From: Symbiodinium sp. CCMP2592
Taxonomy: Eukaryota; Sar; Dinophyceae; Suessiales; Symbiodiniaceae
Length of the DNA: 64,000 nucleotides
Assembly (NCBI GenBank): GCA_905221615.1
Contig: CAJNDT010000506.1
Coordinates: forward strand, 124,001 to 188,000
Reading direction: 5' to 3'
Both the position numbers and the translations under genes were made by a program. Below, one piece after another: positions 43,014 through 54,215 of the stretch; the first letter of the stretch is position 1, and the number at the start of each line of letters is the position of its first letter. A model generated the notes under the pieces. It had not been told where the DNA came from. It did not search any database and saw only the letters and a list, made by a program, of their open reading frames with translations.

Positions 43014-43823
43014 TCCACGGGACGGGTGTAAAACTGTCGGTATACAAGACCGGCGTCAGCTTCTTCAGCGACAATCCATCGAAGCGCGTAAGCCCGTGAC
43101 ACCGCGCTGGCAAGACTGGCAGGGCACGACAAGATGCCGGAAACCCACTGCAGGCCCGCTGCGGCCCATGGCTGTTTAGCAATTTTGTCAAGCAGGTATT
43201 GCACTGCATGGAGATCTTCGGTTTCGACGATACACCGCCTATAAAGCTTGCGTACATGTGACAGCGACTCATCAATGGAGCCACTCCTCCAAGCGTGAAA
43301 GTTGGAGCTAACCAACTCGTGCACATACTGACGCAGCGTGCACCTGACCGGCTGAGCAGCGCTGCAGCCGTCTAGACTGGCCGTAACCTGAGCTAATGCA
43401 GCAGCCAGGAGCGGGCTATCGCGAGCAAGAACTGGGCGCATACCCCCGACAGCGGCAACAGCAAGCCTAGGGACAAGCCGGGACAAAAAGCCCAGCCTCC
43501 CCAGAGGGCAGGACATGCGCCAAGTGCCGGGCTGCGGCAGCTTGAAAATACGAAACACACCGTCGACATGCTTTGCCTCTAACCAAGGCCGCCCCCCACC
43601 TAGGACATACCGGGCACATGCCACCAGGGTGCGCTGTTGCTCTCCCGCATCGGGCGGAATAACCTGCTGTGTATACTGGAGGCAACTTTGCAAATATGCC
43701 CGACAGCAAATGGCGCGCTCCGGCAGAGACTGCCGGAGAGGCTGGAAAAGTCGCCTTTTGCGTGCGATAGATGAAGCCGCCTTCTGGCCAGTGAGAAGGA
43801 CTTGCGCCCTAGAAATTTTTGCT
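42962..43823 (-). pseudogene. Element B: RT thumb/connection
   Basis: The minus strand starts at the inversion breakpoint with VGAKISRAQVLLTGQKA and continues SLPERAICCRAYLQSCLQYT, VDGVFRIFKLPQPGTWRMSC and VSSNFHAWRSGSIDESLSHV, ending in CARCRQIYPPKK. No catalytic motifs are expected in this section. It rejoins the inverted segment as PIQVG-AKISRAQ if that segment is turned around. Confidence 0.6.
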
Positions 43824-44473
43824 CCCACCGTTGCGGATGCGCCAGGGGCTGGCCATGGGGCGGGCGTCGTCAGTTCTCTTGTTCTGCATTGCCATGGACC
43901 CTCTGATTTGCTCCCTGCAGTATGCCCCGGGTGCGTCGGCTGAAAGCATACATGGATTTCACCTCGCTTCGCACGGCAGGATTCCATGTTTTGACGCACG
44001 AATGCTTCTCGGCCTCCCCGCTTCCCTCCCCGGTAGCTGAGCATCTCCGTCATGCACTACCGTCCGGCATCATTCTGCTGGCCCCACCTGACCTCCTTGC
44101 CCTTCTTCCGCCGGCTCGGGAACCTCGCGTCATTGCGGCTAGCTTCACAGAGGTTTGTCGCCAGGTACTCTGGTCCTGCCCACCGCACGTGCCTAGTGTT
44201 CGGTGGTACCACTGCATGTCTGGTGATATGCACCTCCTGGCCACGCAGCGCCCTGCAGGCTTATCTGACAGGCCACTTCAACGACAACGAAGTCATTAGT
44301 TCTTTTTTGCTCGCTCCGTGCAAATGTAAGTGCAAGTCTTCTATGCTCTTTGGACGTGCGCCGGATCCCAGACAGGTGACCTTATTGGATGCCACACCTT
44401 GGGGACCCAAGCTTTGTACTGAGTCAGCCTCCGTGCTAGGTTTCATGCTCTGGGGCGCGCCGATACAGGTGGG
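43824..44473 (+). pseudogene. Element B: inverted RT segment (motifs B to E)
   Basis: RT motifs appear on the plus strand, opposite to the rest of element B. RMRQGLAMGRASSVLLFCIA (motif B), LKAYMDFTSL (motif C, normally AYMDD, here missing one Asp), then KSSMLFGRAP and SASVLGFMLWGAPIQVG. The breakpoints carry CCCACC (43,824-43,829) and GGTGGG (44,468-44,473), an exact inverted hexamer. Turning the segment round restores a continuous RT across both junctions. Confidence 0.7.
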
Positions 44474-45030
44474 CAGTGAGGCTGCTCCCTATATCCTCCC
44501 TGGATGCGATGTAGTGATCGACGCCCATAAAGCAGATGGATGGAGTACTGTCGGACCCACTGCGGGACACGCAGCCTTTGCAGGACTTCGAGCAGCCAGC
44601 CAGGGTTGACCCGCTCGAAAGCTTTGGCCATATCTGTGAGCAGCACGTTACAAGACTGCGTTTCGGATAAGATACAATCTTGAACCATCATAAAATTCGC
44701 CGGAGCTTCCTTGAGATGGCTGACGAGAGCTTGCGACTGGTTAAGGCAAGGGGCAATAGCCGCCATCATAGACGCAAAGGCTGCGGAGTCAATAATGCGA
44801 GCAGCTGTATCCGGCATGTCAAGGGGACGGAAGTTATCCGCGAAATGGCCCGCATCGGCTTTGGGTATGAAGGTCAATGCCTGCGTGGGTGGGGGAGCAA
44901 GCCCTATAACAATATCAAGGAAATGAGCATGGAGCACGCGGGCAGACTCAGAAGGGAGCTGTCGATAGCACTCGTAGGGACAGCCATCGGGTCCCGCCGA
45001 AGAGTCCCCCGTGCGCAGGAGGTGGAACAT
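44474..45030 (-). pseudogene. Element B: RT, N-terminal motifs
   Basis: GDSSAGPDGCPYE (template-grip motif), LTFIPKADAGHFADNFRPLD (motif 2), and VLLTDMAKAFERVNPGWLLE (motif A, Asp ~133). It ends RIQGGYREQPHC at the inversion breakpoint. The frame differs from the endonuclease upstream. Confidence 0.75.
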
Positions 45031-46817
45031 AATATCTTCTTCCTGCGGGAGGGGACATGCTGAACCGGCTGAGGCGTATACGCGTTCAGGACAAGCTCCC
45101 AGTCAGGGGAGTAGTCCGGCGGAGACTGCTGCCAAAAGGCGCGTGTTGCCCGCAAGGCAACGTCTACCTCCCCCAGGGTTGAACAGGGGGATCCGTCCGC
45201 ACGCAGTACCTGTGCAGTACCGAAGGACCCAAGGGAAGATCGGTGAAGATCCCATCTAGGGTGTTTGTGCGGCATGCGCGCACCAAGCTGCCGAGGATCC
45301 TTGATAACCGGTGGAGGAGCGGCATTGACGGTTTCAAGGGTCATCAGCTGCATGACAACTTGCTGCACCTCCACAGCACTCAGCCTGACCGGTTGCCCTT
45401 GCGTATGAAGGGTCCGGGTAGTGAGCAGGTGCTGAAAGGTCTCAAAGATAGACCACGGTATGAGAAAGGAGGCAGCATTTGGCCGCTGCCTTTGCCGTTT
45501 AAGGAGGTAGGGAAGTGCCCCTAACCTGCCCGCCGAAACATGACTAGCAGCATGCTCCAATTCCCCTGCCCACCATACATGAAAGAGACTCTGCAGGTCT
45601 TGTAGTGCGGGCGAGTCAGGAAGAAGGGCCTTAAGGCGCTCCAGGCGCACTTTAGCCGGATGCGATGAATGCCCCGGTATGCGTGTAGCCGGGGAAGCTG
45701 CCGGCTGTTTAAAGGCACGTGTCGGTATCGCACGATAAGCCGCGGCTCCGACGTCATTGGCGAGCATACGTGCTCGACGTACTCGAAGAGTGACGACGCC
45801 ATGGCCCTGTGTGAGCGTGTGGGGCCAAAATACTCGACTCCGCAGGTTGCGACAACCTTCAGCTTCCTCATTATGCAAAATCTCGTCCAGGCAGGATGAG
45901 ACCCCACCAGACCGATACGTTGGGGAACAAACAGAGACCTTGCGCAAGAGACCTTCCGCACAAAGCAACTCCCACAGACCTGGTTGCTTGGTCGCCATAC
46001 GATTGAAGTCACCCGCGACAAAAAGCTCATCCCGGTGAGGCCGAGACGCGAGGTACGACAACAAGGCCTGTCCCACTTCAACCACCTTGTCGGGATGAGC
46101 ATAAACGCAAATGATCTCACAACGCTGAGCAAAATACTGAATACTGGCCGTAAGAGCAAACCCAGGCATGATCTCTGTTTGAGACACCAGCGTAAACGGA
46201 GCCGGGACTAGGATGGCCACCCCCGAGCTGCAAGTGCCTGAGATCGCAGGTGACGCCGCAATGGCTGCACGCGGGAAGGTATGTGCAGCAGTGATGGGAC
46301 CACCGGCATCCCAGTTTGTCTCCTGAAGGCATACCGGCCCTCGCTGGAGAAGGCTGCAAATTGTTTTGGTTTTGCATTTGGCAGCGACACTCGTCCAAGT
46401 TCTGTAGCTGGACACATTCCAGGTAGACACTTGCAACGCGAGGCCATAGCCTTTCTTGGGATCAGGAGCGCACTTGGTAGTGATAACGGGCTGGACCAGC
46501 GCAAGTATTGCGCCTCCAAGCTCGGCTTGCAGTGCGGCCACATCCACATTTTGCGACGAGTAGCCCAACACGAGTGGCAGCAGGTGGACGCCCTCCTGCG
46601 AGGGACTAGGAAGCGAAGGTGGAGCAACCGTCCATGTGTCCAGCAATCCAAGCAAGCACTGATTGACAGTCGCCTGCGAAAATACTGGAGGGGTATTCGT
46701 ATAAGACAGTGCATCCCGAAGAGCTGATAAGGTGGGGAAGGAGATGGGGGCCTTGCAAGTGCCAAATAAGGTTGAGTGACCGTACGCGACAACGTTTAAG
46801 GTTAGCTTGCTGTGCAA
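44904..46817 (-). pseudogene. Element B: APE-type endonuclease
   Basis: 637 codons. LQVSTWNVSSYRT (Asn ~134), VCLQETNWDAGG (Glu ~166), ICVYAHPDKVVE, ELFVAGDFNRMA (Asp/Asn ~270-272) and YRSGGVSSCLDEIL. These are the ExoIII/APE fold motifs that nick target DNA in LINEs. The final residue set (SDH-like) is not clearly seen. The end of this section overlaps the RT start in a different frame. Confidence 0.75.
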
Positions 46818-46886
46818 CTAAAAACTGGAAGCAGCGAAGAAGAGACACTTTCACTGGAGGGTGTAAGAGGGAGGAGATGGCAACCG

Positions 46887-47732
46887 TCATCCCCCTTTGA
46901 GCGCAACACAGGAGGTTGGCCCCGGCACGTAACCGGGCACAATCATTACTGCTACCTCGTTCTCAGTTGCAAAAGCAAGCTTGAATAATGCGGCGCGCGT
47001 ACGATGTGTGGCATCAAGGTCGTCGGGGAAACGGGCAATAGGTGTGAGAAGAACTGGCTGCAGGGGTGGCCACTCGACCTCATATAAGCAAACTCCGGTA
47101 GGCTGACCGGGACAAGCGTGTAAGATGCGCGATATGATTCTTTTTACACCATGCTCAAGGTGGGAGGCATCAAGCTCCCATGTCGACAGATCGTCGGGAA
47201 TGAACGCATTACCTATAATCTGCAACAGGGCAAGGAGAATTGCCTGGGCCGGCGGAAACTGGCCGAGTATTGTCAGCGGCCCGCCAAGGTGACTCAAAGC
47301 ACAGGAGACATCGCGCGTGGTGCTGTTAAAAAGGAGCACTGCAGCTAAGTCAGCTAAGTCGGGTTGAAGGTAGGCTGAGAGTGCCTCGTAGTCACCAGTG
47401 GGGAGTTGCAAAGTAGGGAAAAGGGGTGGGCTGGGGAGAGCAAACGTTTTATCAACGGAGGCTCCATCGGCAACTTCAGCTCGGAACCACATGGCTCCGG
47501 ACAAGGCGGGGGGAACAACGATGAGGCAGACAGTGCTTGCAGGGCCAGCAACAGCTTCGGGCTTAAAGGCCCATGACGCTAGCTTCCCATCAACAAGATG
47601 GATAAAGACTATAATACGGCCGTCCAGTGCCATGGAGATCAGCAACGGATATTTTCCGCAAAGCGCTGCAATTTGAGAACTGAGAAAGAATCTGCGATGT
47701 TGTGATGACAGCTGGAACAGACAGGGACGCAC
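46887..47732 (-). pseudogene. Element B: linker between methyltransferase and endonuclease
   Basis: 281 codons without a recognised domain (RRFFLSSQIAALCGKYPLLI, VFIHLVDGKLASWAFKPEAV, LSTWELDASHLEHGVKRIIS). Ends GG-TGA, with an ATG overlapping the stop (ATGA). The same frame then has further stops before the endonuclease section. Confidence 0.5.
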
Positions 47733-49059
47733 CTAAGTTACGGAAAGTGTCTCGTATCCTCGCGTCAAATGCAGCCGGCAGCTGTGCAAGAAGTTGCGAG
47801 GTAGCCTCAGGCGGCTCATAGATAAAATCCGAACCACTGCCGCCGAGGCCGGAGTTCGATAGCGGTACCCAATCAACACTGGCAAACGGCTTTTGACCGA
47901 CAGATGGTCTGCCAACCTTGATATGGGCGACTCCATGCCAGAAGGCAGGTGCGAGAAGACCTTCCCCTAATGGCTGCGGCATGATGTCTTTCTTCCAGCT
48001 TTCGGCATGAGCTAGAGGGACCCGCTTAGCACTCACAGAGGCGTCAATTAGCTCACATACAGCTTGCTTTAACTTCTCATAACAAGCACAAAGATCTTCA
48101 GGGGTGGGCACGGCCGCAATGGGGTGACAATTGACAAGGTCAGTAACGACAAATCGCCGCACAACGCTCGGTATAAATGAGTTCCCGGCGAGCGAAGCAA
48201 TGAGGCTATGAGAGGCAGAGCGTGGTACAACTCGAAAGGCCTCGAGAAGCTCAAGGTCAGCCAGCAGCTCATGGAGCCTGATAGGGCGAAATGGAAGCGA
48301 TGTCGTTTGGAGATAGACAAAGAGCGGATCAAGGGAATCTTCGAGGCTCTTGTCAATGTAACCATTGCGGGAATTGCCGGCATTTACAAAGGTTGTACAA
48401 TCGGAGAGCAAGTGTGCAGGAAAAAATTGCTCCCACGGTAGTGCTGGGAAGCGCTGCTTTTGTGCCAACGGGCTACAGCAAGCAGCTTCAAAATTAGCAC
48501 AGCTGCCGAAGTAAGACACTTGATATAACAAAAACCGTGGATGATACAGGGCAGTGGTTAATCGAGGATTGCCATCTGGGGTCTCTCCTCGTGGCCGCAT
48601 AAAAGGGGGGAGAATTGCACGTGAGAGCTGCCCCCGATCATCAGTGACAAGTGCGGGCGACCATCCGGCATCTAACCGGGAGATGACCTGTCGCTGCACA
48701 CCCGTAACAGGTTGGATGGCCCGTGAGAAGAAAGAGCGCTTGCGCGATGCAACCTTGCCGAAATCGACGGCATCAGCAACAGCGTGTGCATCCTGAGGGA
48801 GCCCAAGGCACATGGCAATATGTTGCTGAAAAATAGGCTTCATAGAGCCAGCATTCTCGACAAGTGGCTGAATGGCGACCTTTGGTGATAGGATGAGCTG
48901 AAGCGCGCGAACAGTTGCCCAAACATAGTAAAAGGCAGAGCTGCGCGGCCCTGTCAGACCCAGATGACCCTTATTGTAGCCAGCGAAGGTCAAGTCCGGG
49001 CAAGGCGAACCTGCAACTACATAAACGCAAGCTAAAGTAGCATCGCAGAGCTGAAGCAT
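47590..49059 (-). pseudogene. Element B: DNMT3-like cytosine-5 methyltransferase
   Basis: Motif IV VVAGSPCPDLTFAGYNKG (catalytic Cys ~20), motif VI LVENAGSM (~67-73), motif VIII SRKRSFFSR (~105-113), and motif X LAGNSFIPSVVRRFV (~290-303). Motif I (VISLFDGACTA) is at the end of the upstream section near 49,280, so a frame change near 49.27 kb splits the enzyme. GSPCxDL is closest by eye to DNMT3-type enzymes. Recruitment of DNMTs into retrotransposons is known in some eukaryotes; that this one is such a case is my inference. Confidence 0.75.
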
Positions 49060-49217
49060 TTCCTTGATTTTCTGGCAGGAATTTGCGAGGACGTCTACAA
49101 CATCTTTAAGGTAGGCGACAGGGTACCCGCTACCACAGTCCTGCCATTCCCCTTGGATGTCAAAGTGACGCAGGACAGAGATGAGGTCACGTATATGGCC
49201 ACACCTCTCAACCGCGA

Positions 49218-52200
49218 TCAGTGCACTAGGCTGCTGCTTGTAACAGGACTTGATGTGTCAGCTGTACAAGCTCCGTCAAAGAGCGAGATGACAGCATATG
49301 ATGCAGGGCTCACGGAGCCGCAGGCGGAGAGCTCCTTGGCTGACCGCGCCAGGCCAATAAAGCCGGATGATCTTCGATATTCAGAAGCGATAGTATTTCG
49401 CAACTGTCGGACCACTCTGTCAGTTGCAGCAGTTAGCAACACAGCAGGCCTGGAGACTTTGGCAGAGTCAGGTGCCGCTTCAGTTGGAGGGTGTCTTTTT
49501 CTAGAAGGATCATCAGGTCTGGGAAATTCCTCATCGGAGTCCTCAACAGTGACAACTTGGCGCTTATCATCCTCCGTTGCCAAGGGCATTGGCGTGTCGC
49601 GATCCGTTGGGTCGGGAAGAGTACTACCACCACTGGGTGCCTCGGGCGTCGGAACCAATGGAGCTAAATGCTGATCAACCAGCGACCCTATTCCCGCCAC
49701 AGACACAGCAAGGGAAGACGAGGCTTTAGGCAGAGAAAGGTAAGACGCGGCATTGATGTATGCCTGCTGCACGCGTCTACTGGCTGCGGTAGCTGCTTGC
49801 ACAACAACCGTTGTAACCGATGACTGTGTTCCGATCTCCTCTTGCCACTGTGCAAAAGAGAGGGCATCCTTGGCATAGGAGGCACACCCGACTGGCAAGT
49901 GGTCATGATAGACAAGCCGCAGACCCTGCAGATTGTCATAAGAGTAAGCGAGCCCACAGTCAGCGAACTCGAGCGTGCAGTAGTGTTCTCTGCGCGGGCA
50001 ATGAATGACGAGAGCCTGTACGCGGAACCTGGTGCTGCTGAGATCGTCCAGTGTAAGTTCATGGCCCAGCAAATCATAAGCAGCGCTTTTGTAAGACGAG
50101 CTATGAGACTCCAAAACGAAAGCGCAGGATCGAGGATAGTGTAAACCATCAGGCTTGAGTGGCATGTGGCAGACATCGCAGGTATGTTGGCATACACCGG
50201 TCATGACAATTCGATCAACTGAGGACTTAACCGCCGCATCGAAGTTGACGAGGATATCGTCGTGCGCTCCTAGGTCGGTTAGAAGAACGGTATATTGTGC
50301 ATGCTTAGCCAGCCGAAGAGCAGCCTGATTACCAAGGCGGTTGTTACAGGCACACTCAGATTTGATCTTTAATGCAAGGTTGGTCTGAGAAACACTCTGC
50401 AGAAAGGGGAGTGCATTCTCGATGGTGTCATTGACCGAGTGTAGTCCTGCGGGGTCTTTTGGGTGATAAGAGAAGAGTGCATCAACAAAGCCTTCACGGA
50501 GCTCTTTGCTCCAGTCTCGAGTGACAAGTCCTGCTCCGACAGCAATGAAGGCACTTTGGATGCTGCTTGGCGTTTTGGTGAGCTCTTCTTTGGTGAGCCT
50601 ATTAAAGGCCATGACCCTGAAGGCGCACGCAAGGTGGCACACTATGGAATCAAGCCGAGCGGAAACCTGGAGTCTAAGCGCAGCCTCGGTGACCCTCACT
50701 GGCAAAGGTGCAGGTTGAGGCGGCGAGACAACACGAGCTTCGTTACCTGCCTTAGCGGCGTCATCTCTGTTGTTGACTTTGGCAGTTTGTCCCGACAGAC
50801 CTATTCCTTTGCTAAAAGTCTGGGTAACGGAAGTATTCCGCAGCCCTTTCGCACAGGCACCGGCCGAACCAAAAGCTGCTGAGTTGCAGGGAGCAGCATC
50901 ACCTTGGGGCTGGGCTGTGTCACTGTGGGGAATGACTTTCGTCAGCTTACTTGGCTGATTCAAAGCAACTGTCTCGACAGACTGCTTAGAAAAGAAATTA
51001 AGAGGCATTTGGGCTGCAACTAGTTTAGCCCGATCAGTGTCACAGCTCGTGGTGCCCGTGTCACCCCCTTTCCCAACAGGCTTTAGTGCGTCTCCAGGAT
51101 GATCCTTCCTATGCCCGGCAAGAGCTGTACAGACGCTGCGGGATATATTTCCAGCACGGGCAGCTGCAGCCTCTGCCGCAGATGTAGGGGCTGCAGGCGC
51201 ACGGGAAGGGACGGCAATCTGCGGCAGAGCTTCCTTAGCGTCATTGGACGGCGGCTTGTCATGAGCAGGAATGGGGTGCTCATCAGGAATTAGCGAAGGG
51301 CAAACTATAGTACCCAGAAATGAGATAGAGACCTTGTCGTCGACACCAAAAACAGCGGCATAATCACTCCTGTATGGGGCAACAAGAATTGCATCTCCAA
51401 AATTGGTCAAGTAAACGCCACCTGTGTAGGATACGTGTACTTGCTGTCCTTGCTGGACGAACTGCGGGAGAAGGACACTTCCTTTGCCTGCCAAAGCATA
51501 GGCGGCGTAACGAACGCCACGAACGTCAGCACCTGGAGGTTCACCAGAGAGTTCGAGGTCATGGTGTGGCCCAAAAATTCCAGGGGCTTCACAACCGTGG
51601 TCACTCGAATCCTCATTGTTGCTGGGGCAGTCCTTCAGTGCCTGCAGAATAACAGCATGGTGGTGACCTCCTGCTGCTGCAGCGCTTTTAAGGTTAATGT
51701 GCAAAATTGGTACAGGTTCCTGAGTTGCGACGCATTCATACTGCAACACCTTAAAGCGAGCAGAGTAGGGGTAGTGCTCAATCGCTGATTTGTCATCAGC
51801 GCTAACTGGCATGAAAAAGGTTAACCTGGTGGCAGGGACCTCGTGAGCGTTACTGTATCGCCTCCAATGCTGCTCGGGCTTTTCAAGGATGGTACGCTTG
51901 GCAGCAGATGGTAAAAGCACACTGGTGTCTTTAATGAAGTCTTCAATTAATAACCCAGTATCATGTGCACCATAAGCTGACCATAAGGTCGCTTCATCAG
52001 CGGCCGCAATGACAACGTGCAAAGCAACCTCCTGGATCCCTTGACAATCAAGGAAGGCATGTCTAACATATGTCGGAATAACTCCCATACTTCGGAAGAG
52101 TTGTCGCCCCTGCTCAATAGTAATTGTTCCTTGGAGTGATCTAACTTGTAGGTGAATCTCCGGGACAACAGAGGGGCAAACACACTCGACGAAGTAGGAC

Positions 52201-52646
52201 CGAGTGGTGAGGTGCGTGCCTGGACAGTGATTCCTTGGGATGAACTTGAATGCACCTCGAACCTTGCTCTCAGGCAAATCAACAGCATTGCGTCGCAAAG
52301 CACCAATAAAGGCTTGGTAGCGAAGTGGTGTGGTGCGCAGCACGAGATGTTGTCTCACAACGCACGCAAAGATATCATGTTGATATGCTTGCCGCATTAT
52401 AGCATCAATATGCTGACCTTGATGCATAGAGGCAGGAATGTTGCAAACTGTCAAAGCCTGCAACTGCTCAAATGCATCAAGGGAGAGTGAGGAAGAGAGG
52501 TGGCTAAGGACATCACACGGCAGCTGCGAAACATAAATGTGGAGATTGGGAGAAGCGCCTCTAGAGCAAGCAGCATTAGCAAGCGACACATATGTTTCCA
52601 ACATTCCAATGACACGTGCCGCAATGTCAGCGCTGCCGAATGCCAA
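49218..52646 (-). pseudogene. Element B: large N-terminal section with USP-like domain and DNMT motif I
   Basis: 1,142 codons. Residues ~764-910 show ECAC and TCDVC zinc-binding pairs, then HCPRREHYCTLEFADCGLAY and SYDNL, resembling the His box and zinc ribbon of ubiquitin-specific proteases. An obvious N-terminal Cys box was not found. The Pro/Asp-rich stretch (EDSDEEFPRPDDPSRKRH) follows. The section ends YAVISLFDGACTA, motif I of the methyltransferase. Earlier parts are unrecognised. Confidence 0.55.
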
Positions 52647-53350
52647 ATGTGACCCCCAGCATGCGATCCTGTGTTTTTTTTTCGAAAGAAAACCTGGTCA
52701 CGTAGCTTGGCAAATCCCATATACATCCAATCATCTGCAACGTTGACCGGCAAAAAGCCAAACGCAGCACTAACCGAGATTTGCCACGTTACATTCCCCG
52801 AGTCCACATAGCCTTCTTGCGGTGGCCGTTCAGCATCATGGCGCCGAAAGGTGGCCCACACCGGGAAGGCTTCATGGGACGGAGCTCCAATCTTTGCCGG
52901 CACAGGCGAGGGAACAAGATCTTGTTGTTCTCTAAAATGATTGATACGGACACTATAGTCAGAAGAGGACAAATACTTCTTCCTGACATCATAGTAAACA
53001 ACGTCCTGCGGGAAGCCTTTAGGTGTTGAAAAAACGACTAACACTTCATTCGAAGCGTCAATCAATGTTAACACCTCTTTAACACGCTGCGGGATAGGAT
53101 CGATCATGACAATGCGCATGTGAGGTTTGATGGTACCGGCAAGAGCAGCAACATCCTCAACCCAAGAAGTACAAACACGATCAATCTTCGCAGCAAAGGC
53201 TTCACCCTCTTCCACAACAGAGGGGAATGAGGCAAACAACACATCAACCTTAAGATCCATCGTAACAAGTTTTTCAAGAAGATGTCTCCAGAGTTGCTTG
53301 CACGTTTCCCGAGCTGCAACATCACGCGCCGTCATTCCTGACATGATCAA
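52451..53350 (-). pseudogene. Element B: most 5' section
   Basis: 299 codons beginning MIMSGMTARDVAARETCKQL, with alpha/beta-looking strands (VDVLFASFPSVVEEGEAFAA, MRIVMIDPIPQRVKEVLTLI). The frame is lost at a run of nine T (52,674-52,682 plus strand) and coding continues in the next section in another frame. No domain recognised. Confidence 0.5.
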
Positions 53351-54210
53351 GGAATCCGAAAGCCCAAACCGCCCTTATCGAAAGGAATTGCAGGCTGTCA
53401 CAATGTTACCAAATGCACAAATGGCCTTTGTTGGAGCTCAAGCACTGGCAAAAAGCCGACTGACGTATGTCAGAAGGACACAAACCTGCGTGAAAGATGA
53501 TCTCAAGCAAAGTGGAAGTTAGCAACTCTCGAAAAAGCAATGATAGGCGTTTAGCCAAGGACCAACACTCTGCTTGGTGTCCTTCAATACTCAAACTGAA
53601 GACTTACCCCCCAAGGGTTGCACGATAAGCGCAGTGGCGGTCCTCAAGCCCGCTCCTCTTACACAAGCTGAGAGACACCTTGGAAAGTTCAAACGCGCTA
53701 CGAAAGTCTTAAGGGCCTCCTTTCCCTGCGTTCTCACAGAAAGGAGCTCTAGAAAACTAGAAAGCCCACCATCGGCTTTCACCTTAACACAGCCGTCGCT
53801 CAGCAGCGCTTGTTATCACTTTAAACCTATTTCTTGAACTTGGAAGGTCGGATTGTCGCCACACTTGGTGACCGACACCTAAGAGAACTTGCAGGAGCTT
53901 TCACGTTCTCACTGCTTCACTTGGATTCTTTCCCTTCAAACCGCTTCGAGAGCATCTGGCAAAAAGACTGGAAGTGCCTATAGCCCAAATGATTTTTTGC
54001 AAAGAAAAAGAATATTTTATTTTATTTACAAAAGAATTTGTATTTAGCCTTTGAAGGGTTTATTAGAACCACTAAACACTGGAAATGCGCACGAAAAACA
54101 GGAATTTGTGCTGCAGAAGGCATTGGAAAGTAATCTGCGGGGCAGTGTTTGGAATGCAAATGAAACTCTGGTCCGCGGAAAGTCGAAGTGACACAAGTTG
54201 CCATAGCAAA
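53351..54210. other. Spacer between two divergent elements
   Basis: Lies between the 5' end of element B (minus) and the 5' end of the helicase element (plus). Part of it is AT-rich (54.0-54.1 kb). No gene or clear promoter motif seen. Confidence 0.5.
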
Positions 54211-54215
54211 CGTTA

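Larger units (their letters stand above)
30400..53350 (-). mobile_element. Element B: LINE-like retroelement with DNMT-like domain, split by element A
   Basis: Minus strand, in order: N-terminal region with USP-like domain, DNMT3-like methyltransferase, APE endonuclease, RT, zinc knuckles, RNase H, polymerase-like segment, and perhaps the C-terminal domain at 30.4-30.96 kb. It is interrupted by element A at 33.57-41.98 kb. Each section is in a different frame from the next, giving frame changes about every 0.5-3 kb, and about 645 bp of RT is inverted. The element is therefore inactive as read. APE plus RT plus RNase H places it among non-LTR retrotransposons. Its 3' limit is uncertain. Confidence 0.65.

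Noticed and set aside
43824-44609. Separate plus-strand reverse transcriptase gene
   Set aside because: It lacks motif A and fits exactly as an inverted piece of element B between two breakpoints.
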